From Fragilaria radians (Eukaryota > Bacillariophyta > Fragilariophyceae > Fragilariales > Fragilariaceae), in contig CAAAJI010000168.1 of the NCBI GenBank assembly GCA_900642245.1, forward strand, positions 59,487 to 118,304: a stretch of 58,818 nucleotides of DNA. Direction: 5' to 3'. Shown here one piece after another: positions 1 to 11,392 of this stretch. Each line of letters begins with the position of its first letter. The stretch's first letter is position 1. The position numbers and the translations under genes were made by a program. Under the pieces are notes generated by a model, which searched no databases, was not told the DNA's origin, and saw nothing but the letters and a program-made list of their open reading frames with translations.

Positions 1-1479
1 GTGCACAACTGCGACAACATTGTGCAATTAGCAATTTGCGATTTTCGAAGCTGATGCTCCTTATTCGAAAAATTTAAGGGTTTTGGTGAGATTGGGATCA
101 AAGACATGAAGCCTTAATGGTTAAAGGAAAAACATGGAATGAAGACTAGAATTCAAATAAAGGCAAGAACGTTTCTAATCCTTGTAAGAACGACAGCAAC
201 TATTGAATGAAATTAGTAGTTTGTTTGGCTAAGCTTCAAGAGATTGCCTGATTGAAAGTAAATATTAATTCAAAACCATTTCTTTCCGTTCAGACCGAGT
301 AGGCAATTTCGCTCAGCTAATAAAGTAAAGAGTATAACATTCACTTTAATTCTTCAATGATATAAACTTTCTGATATAATTCAAGAACGGTAATCAAACG
401 ATAGGGATCAAAGTTTCAAGGTTAGGGAGAATGACATCCTCACTTATCGTAAAGCATGTAGAATCCAGAGTGTCGTTCTCTAAATTATAGAACCTCATTT
501 GCATTCCCTGCGAACCGTGCCACTAACCCTCTGTATCCTATAATGCAAACTCCATCCTACATGATTCTTCTGTTTATTTAAGTTTGTGCAAATGCTTCTA
601 TTAATGCTTGGCGTTAAATTGTATCTTTAACATACCTCTTACTTGTAGTGCGCGCTTTTGTGAAGTGTAAATAATTGAAAGTTAAACATCCTCCATTATC
701 TTGAAGCCTTTCTTCTATTTGATTCTACTTCCTAAGGATGCTTCTCACTGAATGAGAAACTTTAATATGATGGTTGAACAGTTTCTGTCTCAGTTAAAGT
801 GCCAACTTGAAGTCACTTGCTGCAAGGGTTGTATTTTATATCAGTTTTTTCTTGTGTTAATGTAACTGTTGTTCTACATTTCTAATCAACGAATCTATTA
901 TTCTTTTCGAATCTATTCAATAATGATGTATAAAGCATGCAACCAGTTACAGATTGAGGATTAAAAAATCAAATATAGGAAGTAAAGAAGATGTTGCCTT
1001 GACATCTTACTTCAGTCAAGATTTAGTGGAAAGAAATTAATATAATTAAATGTCAAAGTCAAATATCGATCATTTATGAAAGCTTTGATCATCATGATCG
1101 ATGCTAATGAAATTGTAATAGCAAACCCTGGTGCTCTATGGAATTGAAATCGTTCTCGTTGTGCCTGTTGATGAAAAGTATGCGAGAAATGACGCGAACT
1201 CGTTTCATGCTAATGTGGCAGGCATTGTCAATGTAACGTACTGTTTTTTTGTAGGAGGTTCCAAAAACACAACGTTTTAGTAATAGAAATTAAATAGACT
1301 CTACGACAAGAATCAATTAATTCTTATCTTCCCGATCGTCTGAGTCACTATGCGTTACCTCGACTCCAAAAAGTGACACATGAAATAACACGTACTACTA
1401 GAGGTTAGTCAACGAGAAAACAATTATCGACCATATGAATCAAATTTTCAAAAGTGTAACATTATAATTGTCTACATCA
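1..1479. other. Intergenic, no gene seen
   Basis: This AT-rich stretch has no reading frame of useful length on either strand and no tRNA-like or repeat structure that I could recognise. The last few hundred bases presumably hold the promoter of the plastid protein gene that starts at 1480. Confidence 0.6.
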
Positions 1480-2031
1480 ATGAACCTTTTCTTTTTCTTT
1501 GTCCTGTATTCCACTTTAAATGTTGCATCATCCTTCAGTATTTTGAAAGGTTCTAGTCCAAGGCTCACAACGAATGTTGTAAAATTGTCGAAAGGTTTCG
1601 GATCCAAAGAACCAGAGAAAAAAATTGAAAAATCTGAGGCTCAGTTAAAGAGAGAAGCTGAGAGTAAGCGATACGACGAAATTGCTAAGGGTGGTGGACA
1701 AGAGTATAATGTTTTCGTTCGACAATTTGGATCAAGTGATAAATCTTGGTTGCCATGTGGGGCAATATCGGTACCGCGAGGAGCTCAAGTTGCGGATGCC
1801 ATTTACGCCAATGTTGACGCATTAAAAACTTCGATTACCCGTATTTATCCGAAACTGAAGGGCTTTGAAGGTGAATTCGAGTTTGGATCAAACTTGAGAG
1901 TATACCCTGATGACCCCATTGAGGTTGCAGTGAAAAGAGCTCCAAAAAGTCAAGGACTTAGTCTTGGAAACTGGATCAGTTCTCTGCTCTCTCCCATAGA
2001 TGCATCGAACATGCCTCCTCCAAAGATCTAA
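1480..2031 (+). CDS. HHL1-like plastid (photosystem-associated) protein
   Basis: The frame is open from a TTG at 1468, but the first in-frame ATG is at 1480, giving 183 residues. The N-terminus is a hydrophobic signal peptide (MNLFFFFVLYSTLNVASSFS) with an ASSF cleavage context resembling the ASAFAP motif of diatom plastid preproteins. A charged Lys/Glu linker follows. The C-terminal half (YNVFVRQFG, SWLPCGAISVPRG, FEFGSNLRVYPDD) resembles the HHL1 family, thylakoid proteins of plants and cyanobacteria tied to photosystem II protection in high light. The family call is from memory of its pattern, so it is moderate. An AATAAA lies just after the stop (2041-2046). The gene is convergent with the membrane protein gene at 2150, 118 bp away. 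Confidence 0.6.
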   Translation: MNLFFFFVLYSTLNVASSFSILKGSSPRLTTNVVKLSKGFGSKEPEKKIEKSEAQLKREAESKRYDEIAKGGGQEYNVFVRQFGSSDKSWLPCGAISVPRGAQVADAIYANVDALKTSITRIYPKLKGFEGEFEFGSNLRVYPDDPIEVAVKRAPKSQGLSLGNWISSLLSPIDASNMPPPKI

Positions 2032-2149
2032 AGCATTCCAAATAAAGTCACAATGATATCTAGGTATAGGTTTCTTGACAAAATCCCTTTCTTCTAAAGA
2101 AAAAACCCATAAATAACCAATTGGAATCTAATCCTAGTCATATTTACTA

Positions 2150-3103
2150 TTAGGTTCTTTTCCGTAGCACAGGTTCCCCTCTTCTTTTCTGAGACAAATT
2201 CCGCCTAACGCCAGGACCACCTGTTTTCGGCTCGTCTTCATCCCAAAATTGTCCAACCAAAGCCGTCAGAAGGATACCAAACAAGCCAATGACGAGGGAA
2301 AACATTCCTATGGCACTGATTGACGTATTCTCTTTGATAATGACTGAATGCCTTCTGTTAAGAATATAGGAATCCAGCTTATTTGTCATGGTGGAAGTTC
2401 GCCGCTTAGATTGTCCGAGATTAAATTGACGCATGTTCAGTACCTTATTTCCCGAGTCTTTATCAACCGACATGAACGAATCCAACGAAGAAAGACTAAC
2501 TTCAAGCTTGGAATCCTCAGAACTAGTTCCATCACTCGAAACTGGATCCCTTAAGTGAATTGTGTATGTATCATAGTTACCTTCAGAATCAGGACCAGCC
2601 CGGTCTTTTTTGGTTGAGGTACCATAACGTCTTCCTGAATCTTTAGTAACGAAATTATTGTATTTGTCCACAATGATGGCCTCTGATCTCACCAATTGCT
2701 TTTTAGAGAACTTCAGGGTCTGAGTGCCTTTTCGTCCAGGTGGTGTTATTTCGAGTGTACACTCAACTGCATTACACGTCAACCAAATCGAAGCTAGTAT
2801 TTTTAATGCAAGTGTTAGAGACGACACAACGATCAATCAAATGAGACAGACAAACATACCGTGGTTATTTCGTAATTTATAAATTCCAAACAGAATAAAT
2901 AAAAATGTGATTAGCAGCAAATAGTATGAAACTTTCGTGGAAACCGAGGAGTTCCTCCATGCTCGGACAATTGGAGCTTCCATTCGGATGGCTCTTCCTG
3001 ATCCATCCCTGGGATGTCGATTTCCAAGGGAGAAAGGGCTCTGATTATAACTAGAATAAGAGGCCGTTGGCAATGATTCCTGCTTTCGGCCTCGAAACAT
3101 CAC
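2150..3103 (-). CDS. Two-exon membrane protein of unknown function
   Basis: Two minus-strand frames join through a GT-AG intron. Exon 1 is 3103-2860 and ends at CACG|GTATG. The preferred acceptor is TAATGCAG, so exon 2 runs 2766-2150, giving a 93-nt intron and 286 residues. A second acceptor (ATACTAG, exon 2 from 2793) is also in frame and would add nine residues. The protein has an N-terminal cytosolic-type segment, a membrane span (YYLLLITFLFILFGIY), a middle domain beginning CTLEITPPGRKG with Lys/Asp-rich sequence, a second span near the C-terminus (AIGMFSLVIGLFGILLTALVG) and a basic tail. I do not recognise the family. Both spans and the clean phase match argue that the gene is real. Confidence 0.75.
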
Positions 3104-5520
3104 AGAGTCAAGTTGTTGTTATTTCCTTTCAGGAATAAGACTTGTAATCTATGAATGGTCAGTCCTTGGATCATGTTATTTCGCATCCAACACACACACA
3201 CTTTCTCTACACAACACTAACGCTAATGAAATTCTTGAACCCACGCTTTGTACACAACAATAACAGCATTAAGGTTACAGAATAAGTTTTCCCGAGAAGT
3301 AAATGATAACTTTGCAATTTCAACACTGGTTACAACAGGTTACTTTTCAAATTGGACACAAACTTGTGAAACATAAAAAAACCATCCCATTAAACATCAA
3401 ATACAGTTCAGAAAAGTTCATCAACTTTTATTCCAGTAATAAATTATTCGGAGTATCAAGGAAGAAAACTGGACGTCTGGATTTTATCTTATTTGCCACG
3501 TACAGCTTTCATTGGCCCCTGTCAAATTCAAATATTGATCAAGGATGCAGATAGCAATGATTATGCAGATGAAAATTTTAATGGTATGCCCACATTCTTT
3601 CAACAAATTTCATGTTACCAATACAAGTTATGAGTGAGTGTATCGCAAAATTAAATTTACGGAGACAGTCGTAACTTTAGTTGAAATTATGAAAGTTGCT
3701 TTCTTAGCCACAATTACCTATTCATGGAGTAAGAATACTTTGAAAAATGACAACATTGGTGATTGAAGTATTATTCTTGATCATTGACATTTGTCATGCA
3801 ACCAAAAGGTTCTTAATTGTTCCTGACCATGACCGGATGCCGAAATCAGAGAAAACTATTTTTTTAAGTTCCCATTTGAACCAGCAGAAAATTGGATGAT
3901 TACTCCTTTCACTAATACATACATTGATTATCATTCTTTATATTGGAAATATCCTTTACGTTCATTCAAACTTAGTTTATATGTTTAGGGCTTATCCATT
4001 AGGGATATTAGGAATTCGAAAATGTGTGCGTCATCAAAATGTGAGTCAGTCTTAGATTAATCTTTTATTTAGTCACAACTTTCATTGCAACTTATTAGTT
4101 CGAGTTATCCTCTCCTTTACTTACATCTTTATTAATAGAATAGACGAGACTACTTCTCAACAACTTTACACTAACAAAAAGGCTTTCTTAGAGGACTATC
4201 ATACTTCGTATGTTCAAGAATTCACATTTACCTGCAATAAGGAAGCAAATTGTGATTCCTCGCGTCACAAGTAGCCAGTACAGTACAATGGGCAAATCTA
4301 GAGAAATCTAGTACATTTATCGGTACTGGGCTACTGAGAATACCAATGGATATCCTATTTTCAGATGCCATCAATTAAAGATTGGTTACGTCTCACATAT
4401 GGAACTTTGTCAATCAAAAACACATTGCAGTAATCCTTATTCGAAATTCGAATTCCTGAGCTTCTTCATCAACTTCGTTTCCAAAATCACAAGCATAATC
4501 TCATCGGTAAGGACACCATCGCATAAATTCAAAGTATACCTTGAAGAGATACACGACAACTTTTGTTTGTAACACTTAAAAGAGACTTGGCTGATTTCAA
4601 CTAATTGGCAATAAGCATTGAAATTGTGTTAATTGATTAAAAAAGGCTAATTCAAGCAAATTACTTACAAACATTTTCATTTTGCACCTTTCATCTTGTG
4701 AAGATGCAAAGCATTAGTAATTCATAATTGTACATGATTCAACGTTCAATAGCGATCAAAGCCAAATACTCTAGTGTCATCAATTCTTTTGTTTAAATTT
4801 GATCTGGGTGTTTCCACTCAAGCAAATGCATATGAATACATGAATTTCACTGGTTGGATGATATCAAAAGATGTTATGTTGTTTACCTGAAGACTTTTGA
4901 ATATTAGTACGCAGCGTCACTCCATTAAAGGATTTTCATGGTTGATGCCTATTTGTGGAAAGGACCCCTGCCATTAAAAGAATAAACCAAAGTTAGGAAT
5001 CATTTTTCTATTGTGTTGTTCAATTCTTAAATTATGAGTTTTTATAAAGCCTATCGCGTTAACCCTCTAAGAGTTACAAGTGTATCGCCCTTTTTGGCGA
5101 TAGCCACTCATTTTGTGGGATATAAATTCTACGTGATCAAATCAACGAAGCAAAACTTCGAAATCAACGACAATCTTCCGAGTACATAAGTTGAAAGGTG
5201 AGTGTAATGTTATGATGATTCCCTTGTGTTAGTTATCATGTGAATTCGATTACTTTTTCAATCATCGTCAATGAATGCCAACGTAAAAGCACTGGGTTCC
5301 GAGAATCTAAAGAATGTGGATATTGCACGCTAGTTCGTGTAAAGGATAAGGAGACGATTTTTGGGGAAGCAATACTAGCACATGTCGGACTAGTAACCAT
5401 ACTATTTTTTCTTCGCTAATAATATAAATAATCTTTTCTACAGGGTGATGTCACTTGTTATCAGACGCACTCAAACTTCTTGATTAAGTTGAGGTGGAAA
5501 CAAAGGAAAGAGGAAAAAAA
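3104..5520. other. Intergenic, 2.4 kb
   Basis: No supported gene. It holds a small imperfect hairpin at 4271-4334 (arms GTAGCCAGTAC and GTACTGGGCTAC), a 7-bp stem at about 5083-5102 (TATCGCC/GGCGATA), and a likely 5'-UTR intron of the next gene at 5198-5443. The 3303-3554 open frame has no recognisable protein character. Confidence 0.5.
5198..5443 (+). other. Putative 5'-UTR intron of the nitroreductase gene
   Basis: A donor AAAG|GTGAGTG at 5198 and an acceptor ATCTTTTCTACAG ending at 5443 bracket 246 nt, with a CTAAT branch-like site near 5416. Splicing would place a short leader in front of the ATG at 5521. An in-frame TAA at 5485 shows that the leader does not extend the protein. A short upstream ORF (ATG at about 5448) would lie in the leader. 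It is inferred from splice signals only. Confidence 0.4.
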
Positions 5521-6246
5521 ATGACCAACGATGGATTGCTTACGAGCATGGCAGCATTTGGTTCAACTCTCAGCCTTTATCTGTTGATGACGAAGAAGAA
5601 AAAAGAGGAAATAGAGGAAGAAGAGGAGGTTACACAAGATCAGATCACTCCAAATCTGGCGCTTCAGCTAATATCACAACGAAGATCGATTTTTCCGAAA
5701 CAATATACCGGGAATGCTGTGCCTCGCCAAGTCTTGGATGATATGTTAGAAGCTGCGCGATGGGCACCGTCACATCGTTTAACTCAACCTTGGCATTTTG
5801 TTGTATTCGAAAAACTTGAACATAGAGCTCAACTCGGATCTTTGCTTGCCAGTCATTATCGGGAATCTCAGATGGCAAATAACAAAGAAGTTTCAGAACG
5901 TAAATATATGAAAAAGATCGCGAACGCAGCAAAGGCTTCATACATTATTGCTATCTGCGTGGACACAACGTCCAGCACCAATGCCCTTTTGGAAGAAGTC
6001 TGCAGTGTTGCCTGTGCAGCCCAAAACATGCTTTTGGTGGCATCGGCTCACAAAGTTGGCGCGTATTGGAGCTCTTCTGCAGTCTACGGTGAAGATGGCA
6101 AAACTCCTGCATGGATTTTGGAGTTTCTTGAACTTCCAGTCGACGAATTTTTGTGCTTAGGATGGATGTTTGTGGGTGGATTCCAGGAGGAATGGCCGAG
6201 CTCATTTCGCAAGCCTTGTAGTCGGACGTTTTACGGATCCTCGTAA
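5521..6246 (+). CDS. Nitroreductase-family flavoprotein, membrane-anchored
   Basis: The frame opens at a GTG (5494), but the eukaryotic start is the ATG at 5521, giving 241 residues. Residues 5-25 (LLTSMAAFGSTLSLYLLM) form one membrane anchor or targeting segment, followed by a very charged Lys/Glu linker. The rest is a nitroreductase domain: RRSIFPKQYTG near its start, the FMN-side motif AARWAPSHRLTQPWHF, and a C-terminal region ending LGWMFVGGF. This resembles the small bacterial YdjA-type nitroreductases, FMN enzymes that use NAD(P)H. The substrate cannot be told from sequence. The gene is free-standing, with an AATAAA about 45 bp after the stop. Confidence 0.85.
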   Translation: MTNDGLLTSMAAFGSTLSLYLLMTKKKKEEIEEEEEVTQDQITPNLALQLISQRRSIFPKQYTGNAVPRQVLDDMLEAARWAPSHRLTQPWHFVVFEKLEHRAQLGSLLASHYRESQMANNKEVSERKYMKKIANAAKASYIIAICVDTTSSTNALLEEVCSVACAAQNMLLVASAHKVGAYWSSSAVYGEDGKTPAWILEFLELPVDEFLCLGWMFVGGFQEEWPSSFRKPCSRTFYGSS

Positions 6247-9200
6247 TTCAACAGCAACATTTCGAATGACAAAGAACAATTTTCTAAATGAATAAAGTTA
6301 GCAAATGATAAGAATAAAAGTAGATAAAAATGTTTTCGCTTTGTACTGTATACTCTCGGGAAAAAATTATGTTATTTTTCATGTTGTAAGCTCTGGGGTA
6401 GCGTGGCCTGACAAAGAGCATAATGATTTCAACCTTAGAAAATTTTATCATTTTATACTTAATTTACTACTTTAATTTATTTCAATCATTGTTGCCCCCA
6501 AGCCATGCCTTTAAATATACCTTACATTCGGGAGGGTTCAAGAAAACATATGTTCATAATTCATTTTGTTGTTACTCAAGAATGGATAAACACCTCCATA
6601 TCTAAAAAATACTGGCTTGACCGCAATTAGTCGCTTTTACAGCAAAACTTTAATCACTTTCCTCAGAGCCATAGTATGATGACATTGAATTTCAATAGTG
6701 GTGGAGAGCTACCAGAATATCAGGAAACAAAGCAATCACAAATCCCTACATAAGGGGGATACGTTTAGCAAAGAGCACGCCAAATATAAAAATATAAAAT
6801 TAGTTGAAAAAGTAGGGATAAAGCGCACCTGATCAAAAAATCAAAAGCTGCCACATACTTAGTTATCGAATTACTTGAAATAGTACGTAAAGGGCTTTTT
6901 TCAGGTACATTATCCCTTAGCTATCAGCCCTCAACGGATATTTATCCTGGCATGTGATGTCTATACAATTTTGGAAAAAAATACTAGATCCCAAGGTCTA
7001 CCGTAGCTTAATCTGGAAATTGCATAGTCAAGAAAGCGTACCTAACATCAAGATGAGGAAAAATATCCGTAATCAGAGATTTTGCCAAAAACGAGATTGA
7101 CACCATACTTAACATAGCCTATTCATTAATGGATTGAAACTGAATGATGGGTTTCGCCAAGAAAAAGCCGAATGATACATCATTAAGCCTCGCAATCACG
7201 TTGCTTGAAACTGCACTCACTGCAGCACAACAGGGGGTTACATAGGCCTAAGAAGCGAACATTTTCTTGATTTATAGGTAGAAAAAATATTCATTAGTAA
7301 GGGGACAACATAAACTCCTTCCATCTTTTCAAAGAAGGGTCAGTGGGCTCATTCTTGTAAGTAATTGTCAGTCAAAACGGAAAAAAGAACTTCACCTAAC
7401 TGAAACAGGATTAATTTTTCAAGTACGCTTAAAATCACGGGAATGCATGCAATTCAGGAGACGAACACTCATGGAACCATGACGCTACTAGAAAGCTATA
7501 CTTTCCTGCTACCATTCAATAATATCTGGCACTAACCATGCAATCGGAAACAAAAGACCTTGCATTATATATGTTGTCCTTCATATATCAAGACTCATTC
7601 ACTTTCCACGTGGTGCCCAAGGGAATAAATCAGGAGAAAATTAACTATCAATGGAACAAAAGAGGAGGGAAGCTATATAAGCTCCATAAACAATAAGATG
7701 ATTTCTGTAATTTGAATTCTGAATCATGTGAAAACTCCATTGCCTTCATATCGCACACCATATATGTCATATCCACAGGACCTGTCCAAAAAACGCCTAT
7801 ATCTGCGCTCCAATGCTTAAGTACCTCTTCAACTTTGGAAGTAGAATATAAGGTATTACCAATCTCGATTAGCGGTATCTTTCAAATTTGAGAGCTTCTA
7901 AAAGTCTGTTTCCCATAAAGACACTCAAAACATATGTGTGTGCCATGCTATGTACATTCCAAAACTTCTAAGAAGTAAACACCAATATCGGTAAATAAGA
8001 CGCCATTATTCCTCTTTTGACAACTCTTGAAAAAATTAATCTTGCTTTACCTTAAGATACCAAGCATGTGTTTTACTATTGTAATCATTAATCCACTTAT
8101 TTTTCTGAGGATAAGAACTTTAAGTTTCCCCTTGAATTTTAATTGCATGTTGTTATGATTCCGTTCACACCTCAACAAACTATATTTTTACCAAAATCTG
8201 TCATACACTTCCGGAAAGATGACATTTAGAATTACTATTCAGATGTTACTATACACAGATTCAATGTGACAATTATCACAGACGCTGAAAGATCGATTGA
8301 GGCTGTTTCTGTTTCTATGGATTGACCTCAGAGTTTTTGAATGCGTAAGGAATGACTTCAAAATTCACATTTCTTGATTCTTTATGAAATTTATCCGTAA
8401 ACTTGTCATTCTATCAGAGCTCGTTTTCGTAGAAATAGAAAATTCCGAAATGAGCGAAGAAAAAAGAAAGATTCAAGCAACTGAACGAAATCCGCAAAAG
8501 GTTGGAAACATCTTGTCCTTAAAGGTATTGGAGGATAATTTGATTCTAATTTTACAAAGCATAGTAGCAAAAATGGCATTAAATAAAAAAGTTGCTTTAT
8601 GTCTGATAAAGTGGAAGACTTCACAAAATTAAATGGAATTGAAAATTGACTAGGTCAAAGCAAATTCTCGGTGACCAAGAGCTGGAATTCCAGTACAACA
8701 TAAATAAATCCAACTTGAAACACCTGCAGCTAGCCCTAGCCTGGGTTTCATGAGATCTTATTAGAGCCAGACTTAATTTCTGCTGACAAAATGCCATCTT
8801 TGTAAGCAATTCTCAAAGATTTACCAGGACCAAAGGGTATACTGACTGCGAGTGTAGATGCTGAACATGCTCAAAGATGCTATAATTCCGTTATTAATCT
8901 TTATTTATAATATCATACCCATCAGGATGTCCGAAAATGCTGGAAAGCTGCAGCAAAATCATTTTATGGATCCTGCTTAGTTGCTTTAAGAATTCTCATA
9001 GAACCTTAGAGATCAGATACACACTTAGGCCATTGGGTGCGGCAGAATACTATCCGGCAATATTGTTAACAGGAAAGAATTTTTATGACATCTTTACTTA
9101 AGGGTCGATTCAACGTGCGTCAAAGCAGATCCAACTTTTAAATCACTGGATGTCAAGCAAGGGTCACCAACGACACAGAAAGAATATAAATAGTACAACA

Positions 9201-9409
9201 AAATAACTATTGCAATTTTTTGTATTCTAAACGAAGATATTCAACGGGATTTCCAAGCGTCAAGAATCTTCACAATAGACTTATGTTTAAAATTTTGCAA
9301 AGATAACTTCGTGTAGATTCGTTTATATAATATGTATGTTGGATTCAATTAATGTGTATTCAACCTAAAGCAACTGGGGATCTTGAAAACATGAGGATTA
9401 AATAAACCG
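6247..9409. other. Intergenic, 3.2 kb
   Basis: No supported gene. The small frames (for example 8384-8632) lack family motifs and sit among many stops. The stretch at 8640-9180 is slightly richer in GC and could be decayed coding sequence, but I could not tie it to a family. Confidence 0.5.
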
Positions 9410-11392
9410 TTAGTCGACGCGGCAGATACCATCCCAACAAGATGGTCCTGCAGCTGGAAGGATTCTAAGCACATTGGCCGCACCTGGAGTTCCAAAGGGC
9501 AAGCCTGCCGTTACCACCAAGAGATCATTCGGATCACTAACAAGACCTTTTTTAAGAGCTGCTCTACATGCATTTCGAAGGACAACATCAAAATCGTCCG
9601 AGTCTCTTTCTACCATTGCTGAAGAAAGGAGGCAAAAAAGTTAGCCATAGAAATTAATCCAAATAAATGAAACATATGCAGCAAAATAACTCACGCCCGT
9701 CATTGAACATATCATCCTCAGATACGGAGTATCCATAAGAACCTGCCTTTGGAAGGTCAGGATAAACTCCCCAACTTAGAGCTAACTGGCGAGCCGTCTC
9801 TTTGAATGGGCACAGCGCCATGATAGGTACTGAGGGTCTATTTTTTGATGCTCTCAAGACTGTGGTTCCTCTTAAAGAAAAGCTCACGATCGCTTTTGCT
9901 TTAATTGTTTGGGCAATTTGTCTTGCCGCTACAATCATGGCATCTGTTGGGGTATTACTTGGTACAATGTCACTTTGGTCAAGCAACTTTCTATAGTGGG
10001 CATCACTTTCAACTCTGTTAATAATTCTTTGTTGCATAGCAACACTCTCTTCGGGATACTTTCCGGCCGCACTCTCAGCAGAAAGCATGATGGCATCTGC
10101 CCCGTCATAAATGGCAGTTGCAACATCGCTTGCTTCGGCACGAGTAGGAGTTGGAGATTCGATCATGCTCTCAAGCATTTGCGTTGCAACAACAACTGGG
10201 GTGCCTTGTCGGCGACACTCGTCAATAATCTGTTTTTGCAGCAACGGCACATCTTCTGGAGGACTAGATTTTCATATTTATTCAATATTTGATTGATTTC
10301 CAATTTGTTGTGATGCGTAAGTATTGATTAAAGAAATTGCTTTGGAAGTATAGCTATGAATTTTACGTACCATTCTACACCGAGATCACCGCGAGCAACC
10401 ATGATACCGTTACAAAGTTCAACGATTTGCTCCAAATTATCCCCATCAAAGCAAGATGGCTTTTCAATCTTGGCCATAACGCATGGCTTAAATTGCCCAG
10501 GTGGTAACTTTTCATCAATGAGCTGTAAGATTTCACGAATATCGGCAGGTCGCTGCACAAAGGAAAGAGCAACCCAATCTACTCCGATTTTCAACATGTA
10601 CTCCAAATCAGACCGATCCTTTGGCGTCAATGGACTAATTTCAAGAATAGAATCTGGAGTATTGACCCCCTAAGAATAGCAAGATGAGGCGATGATTCGA
10701 AAGCCCATTTAGGATTGACACATGTCGCTTACCTTTCGGTTACTAATCTTTCCAGCAACATCAACTCGACAATCCAGCCAGGAATTATCATCGGCCTTGC
10801 CGATAACAGTTAGCTTCACCTTACCATCATCCACCAAAAGAGCATGACCGATTTCACTTGCCGCTAAAATTTCAGGATGTGGTAACATGACCCTTGTATT
10901 GTCTCCTTTTGCAGAATCACTATCTAGGCGAAAGGTTTGACCAAGTTCAAGCATCTCGAATGGCTTTGAAAATTCTCCGACACGAAGTTTGGGCCCTTGT
11001 AGATCACCCAAAACACAGATGGGATGAGAATATTTTTCTTCTACTTCTCGAATTGTATCAAGCAGTTCTTTCTTTTGTTCTTGCGAACCATGAGAAAAGT
11101 TAAGTCGGAAGACATCTGCTCCAGCTAAGAAGAGCTTTTCAATCATTTCCCTATTATCCGAAGCGGGCCCTAGGGTTACCACTTGCTTCGTACTTTTCCT
11201 CCATCTTTGCGCGATTTTAGGTACAGCAGCTACAGTTGGATCTTTGGGCATAAAGGAAGTTGAGGCACCATTGGGTGCAAGTGTTGCATGATGTATAAAA
11301 ACTGATGAGCGAAGAGATTTCGTAGGAAAAAACGCGAAAGTTGGAGTGACAATGGTGAAGGCCATGCCGAGGAAGACATTTGAGAATTTCAT
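9410..11392 (-). CDS. PYK: Pyruvate kinase, plastid-targeted, four exons
   Basis: Exons run 11392-10733, 10669-10371, 10263-9695 and 9618-9410, with GT-AG introns of 63, 107 and 76 nt. Joined, they give 1737 nt, an unbroken 578-residue protein. It catalyses the last step of glycolysis, phosphoenolpyruvate plus ADP to pyruvate plus ATP. Visible motifs are TLGPAS and FRLNFSHG (N-terminal barrel), QGPKLRVGEF (B-domain border), the catalytic lysine in AKIEKPS, the metal-binding GIMVARGDLGVE, and ATQMLESM followed by PTPTRAEASDVA. The N-terminus is a signal peptide with a TFAFFP motif, the Phe-bearing cleavage site that marks plastid import in diatoms. The exon 2/3 junction reads GVE-C-PPEDVP, where many relatives have Met or Leu, a mild oddity. 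C-terminal GLPFGTPGAANVL is typical. Confidence 0.93.

Noticed and set aside
1468..1479. TTG start for the HHL1-like protein
   Set aside because: A eukaryotic gene needs ATG; the first in-frame ATG at 1480 directly precedes a good signal peptide. The GTG at 5494 and TTG at 29099 were rejected for the same reason.
3303..3554. 83-residue plus-strand open frame
   Set aside because: AT-rich composition, no domain, no splice partner.
8384..8632. 82-residue plus-strand frame in a 3.2-kb intergenic region
   Set aside because: Lys/Glu-rich piece without any motif, overlapped by an opposite-strand frame of equal length.
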